A stretch of DNA of 64,000 nucleotides from Muricea muricata (GCA_963855995.1 OY979717.1:11528001-11592000), one strand, 5' to 3'; positions 32,001-47,000 are shown, counted from the stretch's first letter. Notes: generated from the letters alone by a model not told the origin. Program-made: numbers and translations.

Positions 32001-35000
32001 CGTAAAACATAAATAACAATTATAGCAATTTATAAGTCAAACCTGGATGATGTTCCAAATGCAGTTAGCAAAGCACCTCCCATACCAAAGAAGAAACGGA
32101 TAGGATTTTTTCTTACAATAACGAAGTAAATAATTGGCAGTGTAATAAAGGCGTGAATAAGAAGTCCAACTATGACAGTTAACATATACAATCCGAGACT
32201 TTCTAGATTATCCTTTATATCGTCCATTGCGGCCAGTTTGCCTGCGATTAGACTGCAAATTCCAATCGGAGAAAACCTGCAAATCAAAATGTACGTATTG
32301 ATAAAGTATGGCGAGTAGACTGAGCTTAGCAATAACACAATGTACTATATAAGCCGTGTATTAGAGTCTAGTTCAAAACCGTTGATTGACATCAAATCTA
32401 ATGAAGCATATTTTATTGCATTAACCGGGTGTGTTCTTTTGCGATCAATACTGCGAAATTGCGATGCAATGTTTCAATATTAAAGTTGCTCGGAGAAGTT
32501 TGCAATCTGCAAACATAATACTACACAGGCTCGCGTTCTGTTTGGCGCACATGCGAAATAGCCTTTAGAATTGATTATTTGTGCGAAAATACTTGTATCA
32601 GCTAAATTGCAAATTCCTCGGAGCAACTAGCATATCAATACTGCAGCATCAAATCACATTATTGCAATATTAGTCTCAAAAAAATTACACTCGGTTGGCT
32701 CTATGAACATTCGGTTTGGCTTTTATTTTGTTGTCACGCCATCAGCAATCGTTTTATTCTACTTTTTATTTATTTTAAATATACTAATATCACCTTCTCT
32801 ACACCAAATAAAATAATTTACATGTTAGGGGTTTGGCAAGATCGGGGAAAAAAGCAAACAGAACTGGGGGAAAAAGCAAACAGAACTGGGGGAATTGGAA
32901 TGGTAGAAAAGTATACAGTATCTTTATGAAAACAACATACGATGACGCTCCAAAAAATAGCACTGATGCTATAGACAATAATGTCTAGATATTAAGCAGT
33001 CTCATGAATCTAGCTAAAAAGTCATGCATGCATGGTAAACTCATCTTACCACATTATAATTTCCACCAATTTCATGGTAACTTCCAGCATAATGCTAAAC
33101 CACTGAGTCATTGGCCTTCCCTGTTCACCCATTTTGCTCAAAATTATGCCAAACGCAATGGAAAAGACCAGAATTCCGATGATGTTTAATCGATTATCAA
33201 TCGTAAGACCGTCATATTCATAATCCCAGCCGGACTCTTCGACCACTTGAAAGGCTTTCTGGTTACGCGAGACACTCCATGGGTTAATAAAGCTATCTTT
33301 CATTAGTTTAGTTAAGTTCTTCGCAGAGTTCTCGTAAAAATCGGTCGACTTATTGGTGAACTTGTAGCCCGTGGGTTTCTTTTTGTATTTTGTGGATGTC
33401 TGCAATTGAAAAATATAACTGTGTGATTATGTCCCTAGTAAGTTTCCATGGTGAATGTCTTGGTCACTTTAATTTTGTGGGAGCAATTTATCGTCGCAAA
33501 CTTTCGATCCGTAAAGCTCGGATTTGCATTAGTGCTAATTAAATATGAAGACGAAGATCCAAGCTTACGGTTCGAAAGCTTTACGATGTTTTTACGTGGT
33601 GTTTAGCAAAATTAGAATGTGTTCAACAGTGCACGTAAGTACTTTATAGTATTTGTGTTTTTCATGAAACAAATAGATGTGTCTTGTATAAATGTACATG
33701 CCAACTTACCTATCGTAGTTGCTACTTTTGATAGCCCAACAGGCAACCTAATTTTTGGTTGCTTTTGATTCGTGCAAGTGTTCACGGGCTGCAGAAGTGG
33801 TTGTTTTTTTTGGGGGGGGGGGGCGCGTTCTATAACCACATTTATTATTCCGATATTTTTTTGAAGATATATAAAGCTGGGAATGGCTACTGCGTGAGAA
33901 TAATTACACTGCATGTAATTTAGTATTAAAACCTGATGAATTTTACTTTATATGTTCGTTTTTCTGTTTTGAAATTAGATGCAGCTCCAGTTTATGTCTT
34001 CTGTCGTTGTTGACATACATACATGCGCAGGGCCATATATACGATTACCCAGACGTGCTTGTTGCTTTGTTTTTCAGTTGTTTCCAACGCTTCAACTCGC
34101 CTTTGAGTTGTTTGGAATCAATGTCCACTGTGTAATTATATTCATACTTGAACATCTTAGTTACTGAGACCGATTAATCCCTGGGCTGTTTTGATTTTCG
34201 GGTCATTCCATGCCAACTGGACCAAAGGTGTAAAACTCATCGCTCAAAAAATTGCCAAAAAGAGATGTGTTGTACAGCTTGTGAAATATTTCAATCATGC
34301 CAACTTGTAGACCTGCACATTCACTATTTGCCAAGGTCCCGCCTAAGACGTAATTGGATAAATGATAACAAATATGGAAGGCCTTGTGCTGGGCGGGTCT
34401 GGGCAAGTTATTAAAATCACGCAATGAAACTATGTACCATCTCCATGGGATTTTTGGAGACATAATTCGGCATATATTGTAAATTTCCTTGCAGATTTTA
34501 CATAACTCCCATTATTTTTAGTCAATTCATGAACAAAATTTCAAAAAAGTCAACGTCGCTTATTTGTAATTTAACTTCAAGCTAGCCATGGTGATGAATT
34601 TTAGGTGGCAGAATGTAAAGGGCATCAAAAATTGTTCAGAGTAGGTAGGTCTTTTCACTTGAATGAAACAACTTAATAGTTAGATGTCTTAATTTTGTTT
34701 TACAAACGTGCAAAAGTAGTCTTAATGCCGTTTTAGCATTATTCGTGTCAAATTGGAAGGGTTGTTTGACATCCAGGAACAGCATTGAAATTTTTGAAAC
34801 GTCGCTTCTGACAACATTAAATCATACACTTTAACATATGTATGAATTGGTCTGTGCACTTTATCAGATACATATTAATTTTGCTCCTGAAGATCTGTGA
34901 TGGTAAGCTGTTTGAAGCATAACGTGTTAACTCGCGTAGTATTTAAATGAGAAAATTTTTTATGCTAATGAAGACATTTAACAACTATTGCTTGAAAACG

Positions 35001-38000
35001 GAAAACATACTTTCTGCTGAAGAAATATATGGCTATCACTGATTATGTTAGCCGCCGATTTTAAAATGTGATGTCCTTCCAGTTTTAAAGAAAAGCAATA
35101 GAGCGTATAGCCACTCTGTTATGGATTGACGCACTATAATGGTTATTTGCTGTCTGTTTAAATTACATTGCAATCATTTGCGCAAATAAGGTTAACACTT
35201 TCTTTTTTTCTGCCTCTGTTATTTTATATTGTCGGCCCCTTCGACCATGGATCAGTGGTGGTGAAAGTAAACAGATTATATGATCGATACTTATGATCAC
35301 TTTATCCTCTCTAAGCGGGCAGAAGGAATTGTGCCCTCATTGTTTCATGCATTTCACTAATAGATCACCGGTCCCATCAGTTTTTTTTCCAAAACTATAC
35401 CCACATACCACCTCTTGTCCCAAATACAAGCTAGGTACTTTTCGGGACAAACCTCCGTCTAAACAGACTGTTTTTGATTCTTTCAAATGCACATTTGTTT
35501 ACATTTCTGAAGTAATGTCACTCGACACTCTGTACATGCGCAAAGTTCCAGTCTTTGCTCCCAGTAAATACGCATGATGCGATCGCATTCCCTCGATAGT
35601 TTTCACACCTTCATATCGCGCTAGTTTCAGGTCGTTTGTATGTGCTATGATTTGGTCACTTGTCACGAACAAAAATGTTACATTCTTAATATTTGAGCGA
35701 GCCCAGGCATCCATGACTTCTGCTGTTAATATATGACTACTGATTGGTGCTTGAAGACTTGCCCGGGTAACTAACTTTTTCACCGTCCTACCAATATAGT
35801 CTAGCTGCTAACGACCAAAAAGAGCTGAATTGTTCATTTTTGTGATAAAAGCGTGAAGCTTTGCATGGTTGTTACTAAACATTTTTGATATGGAGCCAAG
35901 CTTAATTCAATTTCGGTCAATGTCATGAAATAGGCCATGCCCGGTGCGTGCGTCAGTAGATAAAAATTAGAAAATGAAATAATGTCTTATTTTGACCAAA
36001 TACCCTTGTGGAGTTTCTAAAGAGGATCAAACGCTATGTTACTTATCAGGTTGAAAAAGTGTAGTTTCTGAGATGTCGCAGATCAAATATTTTTGAAAGT
36101 GCTGATTCATCATTTTTCATCCCTCAGCAGTTGATAGTTACCTATTTCTTCTTTCGATATTGTTGATTCTGATAGAAGTGTATACCTAGGAAAATAGCTA
36201 TGAAGTGGAGCAATGTCAATTTTCCCATTATATCTTGAATCAATATTCCAGTTCCAAACTATAACATTCACTATAATGATGTATAGTGAATGTTATAGTT
36301 TATCACTGTAATGATGTATGAGAAATGCACGAACAGCATTCGTATTATGCTGTACTATACCATCACATGGGCTTTTACTGTGCGATGTAGCAAAAAATGC
36401 CACTCAGCGCAAACCGTTGAAATCATTTTTGTGAAAGCTTAGGTTGGTTAAATCATAGTTAATAGAGTAGATGGTTTGGAAACTCATTAGAATAACAATA
36501 AAACTCATTATCTATGTTGGTCAGCGTTTATTCAAAAATATGGTTCTTCATCGTCACGTGTGTATTGTGTTTTCACCAAATCCACCAATTGGAATTCTTA
36601 AATTACCCTATTGTTCAAGTCGCGGATGGCTAAATTTCCTAAAACGTTCCTATTGGTTAGTTAGGTGAAAATACGATACGCACGTGACGACGAAGGACCT
36701 CATTCCTGCATAAACCAGAACAAAAACATAGATGACTTATATTGTAGTTCTAATGAGTTTCCAAACCATCTAGCTCTATTAACTATGGTTAAATTCTGGT
36801 CTAAATTCTAGTTTTTGTACTGGCTTTCTGCTCCGTCACTCTAGTAACGTACTTTTTTGAGAGACGGAAACTCTTTGCGCAATTCATTATGTAACTCGCT
36901 AAGAAATGCACGAACAGCATTCGTATTATGCTGCAAGCAGTTAGAAATTACGCAATAACAGCTGCATTGGATCTCATGACCATTTTTAGAGTATACTGCA
37001 AATGGATGCAACGTCGCTTGTGAATGATCCTAATGAAAGCCCTGAACTTCATCCTGGACAACAAACGAGAAGTTTCCCACAAAATCCATTAGTACAATGG
37101 CTGTTTCATCGTCTAAATTTTCTTTCTGTTGTTTTAGATACGCAGCTTGTGCTTTTGCAATAAAATGATGAGGACGAAGTTTCTGGAGATTGTCAACAAG
37201 AACTTCTGTAAATTCGTCTCTGCTTTTTTTCTAAAAAAACCCAGCTCAGTGCGATCGGTGGAAACCCACCGACTAAATTTGATCGTGTCATCACCGTCAA
37301 GCCCTGCAGATTTGAATAGCGTTTCAATATGTTCTTTTAGCGGTTCAACACCAGGACATTTCCCTTCATTGGCGCTACCTCCATCAAGATGGAAAAAAGA
37401 CCTGGAAAGAAATTGCTAGCATGAAAGTGCTCCAAGGCTACCATTTGCAGGCATATGAAGCGAAAAATCGACGACTCTGTAGTAGACAATAGGAAGTACA
37501 ACAAAGGAAGACCTGAAAAGCTAACAGAACGGGACAAACGCAATATAATACGACAAGTAGAGATACTACGAAGGGATTATGGTTATTTTACCACCAAGAG
37601 ACTGAAGATTTTTGCTGGCGTACCCGAGGATGTTTCAGATGAAACAGTTAGACGAGTCCTCAGAGCAAATGGGTTCAAATACACACATTCACGGGAAAAG
37701 GGGGTGCTTAGCAGAATAGATTTAGGAATTAGGTTCAAGTTTGCCAAAAAAGTTCGATTGAAAGAGCACTTGTATTGTAAAACATGGTAGATTCTTTATA
37801 GAAATTGCACATAGTGAGGCAGAAGCTACACTTTGAAATGCTGATAGTCTTTTGAAGTTGGTGTATCATTATTATATGTTATGTTGGGTGGGTTTTTAGG
37901 GCGTGGCCAGAGAGGCTATATATAAAATGACTTAAAATACAAGAAAGCTGAATGATTCAAGCTTAGTATAAGACATGCATCATATTGTATTATGTGTATA

Positions 38001-41000
38001 CCTAGAATAATCTGGTAAGAAATGCATAAAATACATGCAATACGGACAGTAAAGAGGTGGAAGGGCGTGGTTGAAGATTTATTGTATTAACTTAAAAGAG
38101 GACACTTCAACTTCTAGAGGAAATATGTTGCTGAACCTATGACAAGACAACATGTCAAGAAATAATGCGCAATTCACAATGTCACATACACGTTCACCAT
38201 GAAAAATTACATATTATATTCTTAAAACTCACAGGATAAAAAGTTCACAGAATTTTTAAACGGTATAGATAATTAAAGAAAATGAACCCAGCAAAAAAAC
38301 GTGAAACGGGTCCACACGACCTTAGCATACAGCTCAAATTTTCCATGTCACAAACCATCAGAGAGAGTAGTATTTGTAGTCAGTTGGATCTGCCTTTCCA
38401 TCTACATTGGCATGAGGTATCGCGTGCGTTTGTAGCTTGATGTTTTGGTGTATTTGGCAAACACATACTGAGTGCATGCCAAAGCTATTTACAATGATGC
38501 ACCATTTGGGCCTTAGCTCACAAAACTTTGAAAATCCTATCTTATCGTTCGGCCATTGTTTTTTAAATTCATTGTGCAGTTTATTTAAGTTTAGCAGTAC
38601 AAGATGCTTTTGCTTATGCACCTTCTTACCATTTACTCGAACAGACACAATATCCTTCTTGGACGGGCACATTCTCGAGTTCCATTGTCTTCACAAAACG
38701 CTCTAACTCTTTGTATCGTTGCCATATCCAAAGTCCGTCCTTTCTTGCTTTCAGGATCTTGATATGTATTTTTTTCACGATGAAGACAGATTTTCTCTTT
38801 CTCAACAATTTGTAACTCCAGCCCTGTTCGTGTCGAAAGTAGGAACTCGCTCTCGGTACTCAACTCGGATATTTTTAAAAGACAGATTTATTTGTTTGTT
38901 AGTCGCTGACTGTGGCATTCTTCGTTGAGCGCCACGCCTACAGCACACGAACTAAAAGCCGATGTAGTGCACACATAAGTGATCCAGAGGCCATGGTTCA
39001 CTCTGTTTTGTGTCCTACAACATGTACATTTGATTACTTCTTTGTTCGAAAATGTAAATCTAAAACGGCTTCTTCAAAATTCAATAAATGTTTAACAGTC
39101 TTGGAATACAAACAAATAATAAATATATAACTAACATTTTATCAAATACAACAAAGGTTCATTTTCGAAGGCGTTCATGCATATGTAATAAGAAATTTGA
39201 ATGTCAGTGAATAAATGCAAAAAATCTCTAAATACAATACAGTATATGATCATAATTCTTTTACATGTTTCGTGTTCTTTTCTCGAAAAGATGCCAAATA
39301 ATCTTCTTACCCTTCGAATGCAAGCCAATGCTCTCCTGTTGAGATCTAGTATGTTTGTGGTGTCTGTGCAAGTGTGACTGGGTAGAATAGAAAGCGTCAA
39401 GGTAGTGTTAAGATTGTGTTGATAATATATTCAAATAGTCACAAAAACAAAGTAATAACACAAATGAAATCACTTTTGCGACGGCAACTGTTGAATGTCT
39501 TCATTAGCATAAGCATTTCTCTCATTTAAATACCACGCGAGTTAAACACGTTATGCTTCAAACAGCTTACCATCACAGATCTTCAGGAGTGAAATTTATA
39601 TGTATCGGATAAACTACACAAATCAATTTGTACATGTTAAAGCGTATGATTTAGTGTTGTCAGAAGCGACGTTTCAAAAATTTTAATGCTGTACGTGGGT
39701 GTCAAACAACCCTGGCAATTTGATACGAATAATGCTAAAACGGCATTTAAGACTACTTTTGCACGTTCGTAAAACAAAATTAAGACATCTAACTATTAAG
39801 TTATTTGATTCAAGCGAAAAGGCCTACCTACTGTGAACAATTTTTGATGCCCGTTACATTCTGCCACCTAAAATGCATCACCATGGCTAGCTTGAAGTTA
39901 AATTACAAATAAGCGACATTGACTTTTTTGAAATTTTGTTCATGAATTGACTAAAAATAGTGGGGGTTATGTAAAATCTGCAAGGAAATTTACAATATAT
40001 GCCGAATTATGTCTCCAAAAATGCCATGGAGATGGTATATAGTTTCATTGCGTGATTTTAATAACTTGCCAATACCCGCCCAGCATAAGGCCTTCCATTT
40101 TTGTTATCATTTATCCAATTACGTTTTAGGCAGGACCTTGGCAAATAGTGAATGTGCAGGTCTACAAGTTGGCATGATTGAAATATTTCACCAGCTGCAC
40201 AACATATATCTTTTTGGCAATTTTTTGAGCAATGAGTTTTACATCTTTGGTCTAGTTGGCATGGAATGACCCTTTCGACAGTACTGAATTATGTCGCTGC
40301 TAATTTACGTTGCTACGGAACACACATTGACTGCATGCATAATCACTAGACAAACTTTCTGCTCAAACATTCCGAGCCTTGCGTAAAGCTAACTGGTATG
40401 TTTAAAACGATGATTTGTAATAGTTCTTTGCGCTTCAAGGGAATTACTAAAAGTACGATAAGACAAAGTAATCTTTTTGAGTGAAATACTATCTCTAGTT
40501 GCAGAAGCATAAATAGCTGCCCCTCCCTAAACTTTTTACAAATGACTAGAAGTGTCCGGCTCAGAGTTAAAAAATATTTTTTTTGTACAAGTCGTGGCAA
40601 TGTTGCAGTAATTACTACTTTTTAAAATCATGTTTACTGATTATCAGTAAAATTTTGTGATGATATCACATATTATTGCATTATTGTAATTCAATCAAAT
40701 TCATTATTAATTTGATTAATTTGTTTGATTAATCAATTATTTAAGTTTTTTATTTATTTATTTTCTTTTTTAAATAATTTAATTTATCTATTTGTTAATA
40801 CTTCCTTCTATTACCGTTTTATTTATTTGCGGCAATAAATTTACGTTATGTTTCCACAAAATTACACTGCTCTTTTTCGTTTTATCAGTAAAACTTTGAA
40901 TTCACGTATATTCATGTCCTCAAAACGATTTTTTTAAAAAAAGGAAATATGGTTAAAGTTTTAACTGCCCTTCTTCGGGATATTAAAAAATATATGCCCC

Positions 41001-44000
41001 ATCTCTGTCACCCCCTGTCTACTTTCTAATACGCTCCGCAAGTTATGTAATGACACCTTCACAATAAAAATAATCACCAGTTTTTAGTGGTACCTGAAAT
41101 TTAACTAATTTACACAATTACTTAAAGCATATATTAATCATATTGTAATATCACTTACTGATTGAAATGCAGCTCCAACGATATTGTCGGGAAAACAGTT
41201 TCTGAAAAGTATATATATATAGTTTATTTTAATTTATGTTCTAATCGCATATCTGAGGCACGTGCTGAAACATTCGTAATGTAGAGGGGGAGGACAGAAA
41301 TAAATGCATACAAGCTAAATGGCAAAAAATAAAAAAATATGCAACAGGAATGTCTGAAAAAAATTTGCAAACAGAAAAAAAGAGCTTTAATTTATTAAAC
41401 TTGCATAACTTAAACAAAACTACAACATCTGATATGTACTGTAAAACATGATTGTACTTTAAAAATTATAATAATTCCTTTATATATTAAAGCATGGATT
41501 ATATTTGCATGCAATCACAGGCATGTCAATGTGTCAGATATATAAATACAGGGGACACATATCTTTAGTTTATATAGTGGTAAAAGCATGACATATAGTA
41601 CACAAGTCAAGATAGATTTTATAACCTATTTTACATTGGTGAGCATATTGACTTGGTTATGGCAGCTAGCTGCAACCTAATGTGAACCAGGCTTAGGCAG
41701 TAAAATGGGAATTTTGATTAACATTTTTTGTAAACAAAAAAATATATTATTTTTTTTAGACAACAAAACATATTATTTATAGTAATTGTATACCAAGCAA
41801 CACACTGACCAAACAAAAGTAAAGTAAACTATTGGAATATTGAAATGTATCCACAGTTCGTATACTATAAAATGTCTTCTACTGTATTGTCTTTAATATA
41901 CAGCATTCCATGTTTATTTCAGTTATCAATTGTTTAGACTTACGTTCTGGAGCGCATCGGGGAGCCATTACCGAGGAGCTATGTTAATAAATAGCAGTTG
42001 GTGGTACTATGACGAATTCTGGGAGAGGCACTGCAAAGGCCAAGGCCTCAAAACGTGTACCCATCTCCATTAATACTAATCACACCAAATACAGGGTGTC
42101 CCAAAAAAACGGAGTTCAACTTCTCAGATTGATTGCTGAATGAAAACGTGATCAGATAAAGTGACTATTTTTTTGTTTTATGGCTTGCTCATTTGCCTTT
42201 CAAACAATGTATTCCTTGTCTACTTGAAGCAAGCAAGACAACCACAGGAACAATTTTAGCGCAAGTGGTCATTTTGAGATGCTCCTAAAAAGCAACATTT
42301 GGTGCAACTTGGGTAGTTTGAGACTGTCTAATGTCCACTGAATGTTCCACAGCAAATTAAGTAATTCTCCTTGCTGAAAATGATTTTATACTAGTTAATA
42401 AAATTACACAAAATATCTATGAAGAAAATGAATGTTTTTTTTCTGATTGAGATTCTCTTGAATGACATTAAATGGATATGATTGCAATTATATGCATTCA
42501 CAAAATTTTATGACCTTATGCACGAGACAGTGACTGGTACTTTCTTTTTAGCTCTCTTAGGGCCTGTTCATATGGACAGAAGTTATCTCGGTTCCCGAGA
42601 AAACATTTCGACAGGTCAAATAATGTTGTTCTGTTCATATAGAGAAATGTTTTCCCGCTTACCGGGAAAAATTTCCCGCGGTGATGTAGATTTTGTAAAG
42701 TGTAAACAGAAAGTTTTCCCGCTAAGCGGGAAAGTTGTGTTCATATGGGATAAAAATTATCTCGGTCACCGAGATCTCGCCTGTCATCAAGCGAGATCTC
42801 GGTTAACGGGAAAACTTTTCGTCTCATATGAATGCAAGGTAACTTTTCATACTATTTTTGAAAGAATGCGAGATCTCGCTTGTAAACTTGTCGAAATGTT
42901 TTCTCGGGAACCGAGATAACTTCTGCGCATATGAACAGGCCCAAAAAACAAAATTTACTGTACGCTGCCTCAAACACACTTTTACAGGAGATCAACAAAC
43001 CACGGAAAATAATACAAAATGAGATGAATGCTCAACTTCAAGATAAAAATCCATATAGCCACTTTGAATACAGATTGTGAACATGTGATGTAATTAAAGC
43101 GTTATCTCAATTTTAAGAACATCCAATCGCAATTTGTTAATGTACCATAACTTGTGACTTACTCGCCCAAATTTCATAGACAACCTATCCAAAGAAAGCC
43201 GAATGAATGCACTTTTAAACGAGAATAGACACTAGTTTAATTTGCTTACATTTTTTGAAGATGTAAAGTTGAATGCAGAACTCCGCTTTTTTGGGACGCC
43301 GCGGTATATGTGTGATTATAACCAACATTTTTAAAATCCATGACAAAGACATATTACTATTCAAAAATAGGCTAGCTTCTCTTTGTTCGTTTAATAGTTC
43401 TGTTTGTTGTGGCCTAGAAGTGCTTCATGCGGATGATGCCGTCCTGTGGATTGGCATCTGATATTTTAATGCATTTATTGTATAGGTTTCAAGCAGTAAA
43501 AAACGTAAGTCAGTTGATTGTCAAATGGTTTCTTAAAAGTAACTTATTCCACTCCTGGCAATCCGCCATACATACGCGCCCGCTAAACGTGATAAGTTTT
43601 TCGTGGCCACGGTTGTGCATTTTCCTTTTTTCCCGAGTGTGGTAAATAGTCGGCAAATGCCATGATGCCCGTGTTGATATTTATGATGTTTTATGTCTAC
43701 TATTGGGTAAAAATAATATGCATGGCCGGTGACATATCCATACAAAAATTGCATACACAGTTGGCAATTTGAAAAAAAATGCAAACATGAAAAAATACTC
43801 CAACCCCCCCCCCCCCCCCCTTATTGCAAATGTGATTGGCTATTGTACACACTATTTATTCCTCGATAGCTATAGCGAGTAGCCATATAGCGAAACAATC
43901 AACTCCTCGGATGTTTCTTCCTAAAACATTACTTAAAATCAATTTTTTAGTACAATATTAAATGTATGGGCCATAAATAGTGGATGATGAAACAATCAAC

Positions 44001-47000
44001 CTAATGGTTAAGAAGCCCCTAGAGGCATCGTAATGAGCCGGAAGAAATTGGATAGCACTGTACCTCCATAAATTACCCTAACTGTTTATAATACTACAGC
44101 CATTTGGCATAATGAAATGTATAAATTTAAATATTTAGTATGCAAAATCAGGTGATCCTCTTTTCACACAAAACGCATGTGTTTTGACTGTTGCTTTACA
44201 TATTTCTTTTTACATATAGTTCTTTTCATAGACAATACATAATATCAGTTTACTCAAAAAATAAATAAAATCTCTGGTTCCGTCTTCCCAAGCTCCATTT
44301 TAAACAGCTGGTCCACTGGAGTCTAGTCTATAGAGAATGATGATAACTTGCTTATAAAAATAAAGATAACAGGAACCGTTCAGGTTAAAAGTGTTCATAA
44401 GTAGAGATTACTGCATGGGTGTTACGATTTTTGTTCACAACAAGTGCATAGTAAAAATCGTAAAAACGAGCAAACCATGCAGTAACCTGTTTATGTCATT
44501 CATATAGAGACAAGACGCCTACGAAGGCTTTCCCTCCGCCTGCCGAGAAGAAAATTGGCACTAGGATCATTGCGATCTGTAATTCTCGTGTAGCTCAGAA
44601 GACGTAAAAAGCCGTTGACTATCCTTAACGGGTTATGCCATTCAATAGTGACCAAAAAGCCCAAGTCAGTTAACGCTCTGCGTAGAACGTTTAAATGGAA
44701 ACACAGCGGAAAAAGAAAAATCGCTCATGGCGAAAGTTTCACGGTGAAGTTTGTCATTTCCATGAGAATCTTTACACGTAGAACCTTCTGGCGATTAAGA
44801 TGTTGTATACATGTTAAAATGCGTGTTTTGTTCACACATGCCGCTAGAAATCAAGTTTAAACCAGCGTCTACCATGACTCGGCAACCCAACTTTCGACAT
44901 CGAAAACAGAAAATTTGAGCGAAGTGAATTTCTAATTCCGCCGCGCCCTACGGGCAGGCGGAGTAATTATTCTAACACTGCAAGCCTGTCAAAGGCGAAC
45001 AATGTCGAAATAAAATATTGAAGTCTCAAAACAGATTCATACCGTTTATTTCTTCGTTTTTGGCCTACATAGCGACTTAGCGAGTCAAAGCTGTTCTTCC
45101 TTCCGTTTCATTTTTAATTTTCATGCGAAAATTCTTCTTCTTTTTGACAAAAAAGCCCAGTTAAGTAACTCTTTCGCTCCTTCCCAACACGGCGGCCATG
45201 TTATGGGAAAAAATGACAATACAATTTTCTTCAGTAGTAAGAAAAACCGTATAGCCAATCAAAATGATTTTTTACTAGTGAAAAAACAATTTTTATTTCT
45301 CCTGTTTACCTCGCGTAAATCTTATTGTATAGTAGACAACATGACACTAAAAATACACAGTGAGATGTTTTCAGTATCATCACCAGTGAAGATATCGATC
45401 ACGTAATCATCTCCCGGCAACAGTTTTTCTTTCATTACTCTATATATGATGGCAGCTTTTGAAAGAGTCACAGATGAATTTTCACAGAACAAAAGACATG
45501 TTTGTGACCGTTTGTTAAAAAAGGGAAATGCTACAGTTTTATACATGCATGAAAACACTTAACATGGATTTTGAAATTCGTTGCAACGATATGTATGGTG
45601 TTTAACCTACTATCCAAGTATGCTACCAATTGTATAAGACACGTGCACCGATAAAGGTATGCGAATTAGACACCGGATTGCCCAATAATTATTCAAGGAC
45701 TGGAGCAAAATTAAATCAGCACTTGCTAAAACTAATGGAATCGAATTTATTAAATCGGTCACAAATTTGTTTCGTAAATGGGTCCCTTTCAAATTGTAAA
45801 TCAGGTTGGTTTGGTATTCCTCAAGGATCGATCCTAGAACCACTCTTTTATACATAAACGTATCTGGTGTACATAAACGATTTGCCAAACTGTTGAAGTT
45901 ACTGTACTCCAAGAATGTTTGCAGATGATACAACACTTACAGAATCTTTTGTTTGCCACTAACCATGACTTGAATAATGTAAATAAGACTGGCTTATTGC
46001 AAATGAACTGTGTTCAAATCTCATAAAAACTGAGTATATGCTAATCGGATTCATGCAGGCACAACATCAATAATTCTGTACGACAAATATTTAAAACGAA
46101 CAAAAGTGACAGAATCTCTTGGTGCTTATCTTGATCAGTTTCTTTCTTGGGATATTCATATTGAAAAGTCGTTACAAAAATTTCAGTGCAATTTCAGTGC
46201 GATTTCCAGGCTAAAGCCGTTTGTGCATGTAAAAAAATACTAGTACTCTTATATATAATAATACTACAATACTTATAACTGTTTAGTTCAAACATATTTT
46301 GATTTTTGCTGTGAGTTGTGGATCTCACTGGTCTCTCATTGACACGGGGATCTTTCGTTCTGGTAGTGCGACTGGTTTGTGATCTGGGTCTGCCTCGAGA
46401 TGGACTTTTCCTGGCAATCTTCCCAAATCGTCGTTGAAATCGTCATCGTCCGGTCCTCCATGACGATCAAGAACTTCACGTCATGCTTGACTTCTTAAAT
46501 CAACCACTCGAACGACACACACTCCCAAAGGTTTCACTTTGGTACCGTTCCACACGACTAGTGCTCTATCACATTTTCCTTTCTCACATACTTATATGGC
46601 ATAGTATATTCGCGCTGGCGCCACAGTCAATTTGGAAATTTACATGAACGTCGTTGACCCACATCTTGGCGAATACAACTTTCTCTTTCATAGTTCGAAT
46701 TCTCACGACGCTAATTTCTTCTTCCTCACTTTCTATGCAATACATGGAAGACTCTAGCAATCTCTTGGCAAAATGATTCTTTCTTTTGCACCTGCTGCAG
46801 GTTTTTCCCCAGGCTGGACGCTTTTGCTTATCTGGCAAGTGCTCGAAGCCGCAAAATTTACACGATATTTTTATTCCGACTGACTTGGTTTTTCTTTCAT
46901 CTTCCTCTGAACCGTCCTATTCTGATTCTTCCTATTGCGGCCTGTTTTGTGTCTTGATCTTATTAGCATAGTCATTAAATGTTTCACGCATTGACTTCAT

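Larger units (their letters stand above)
35499..38930 (-). pseudogene. Transposase-like gene of the 6.07-kb element, broken
   Basis: Pieces lie in order on the minus strand. 38863-38358: [20 protein letters not shown], then [20 protein letters not shown] followed by a CVCxxH Cys/His cluster. About 37350-36960 in another frame: [40 protein letters not shown] and [20 protein letters not shown]. About 36930-36830: [12 protein letters not shown] and [10 protein letters not shown]. 35783-35499: [32 protein letters not shown] and [11 protein letters not shown] recognise the protein as a type recurring in invertebrate genomes without a settled name. The Asp-bearing motifs LMDF and [10 protein letters not shown] would suit a DDE-like catalytic core, which is inference. 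A Tc1 fragment and a MITE split the gene. Confidence 0.65.
34200..40272 (-). mobile_element. 6.07-kb DNA transposon with about 790-bp terminal inverted repeats
   Basis: The ends GGGTCATTCCATGCCAACT (34200) and AGTTGGCATGGAATGACCC (40272) are exact complements, and the homology continues inward for about 790 bp (34200-34997 and 39484-40272). The two arms even encode matching 86-codon frames (34463-34203 minus, 40009-40269 plus). The interior carries a decayed transposase-like gene on the minus strand and two younger insertions. It occupies most of intron 2 of gene B. The superfamily is not assigned. Flanks gattttc and tttcgac do not give a clear target duplication. Confidence 0.85.

Noticed and set aside
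37147-37419. 90-codon plus-strand ORF
   Set aside because: It is the antisense shadow of the transposase-like gene of the 6.07-kb element, whose motifs are on the minus strand.
42482-42919. 145-codon plus-strand ORF
   Set aside because: It coincides with a palindromic MITE and its codons follow the inverted-repeat blocks, so it is not considered a gene.
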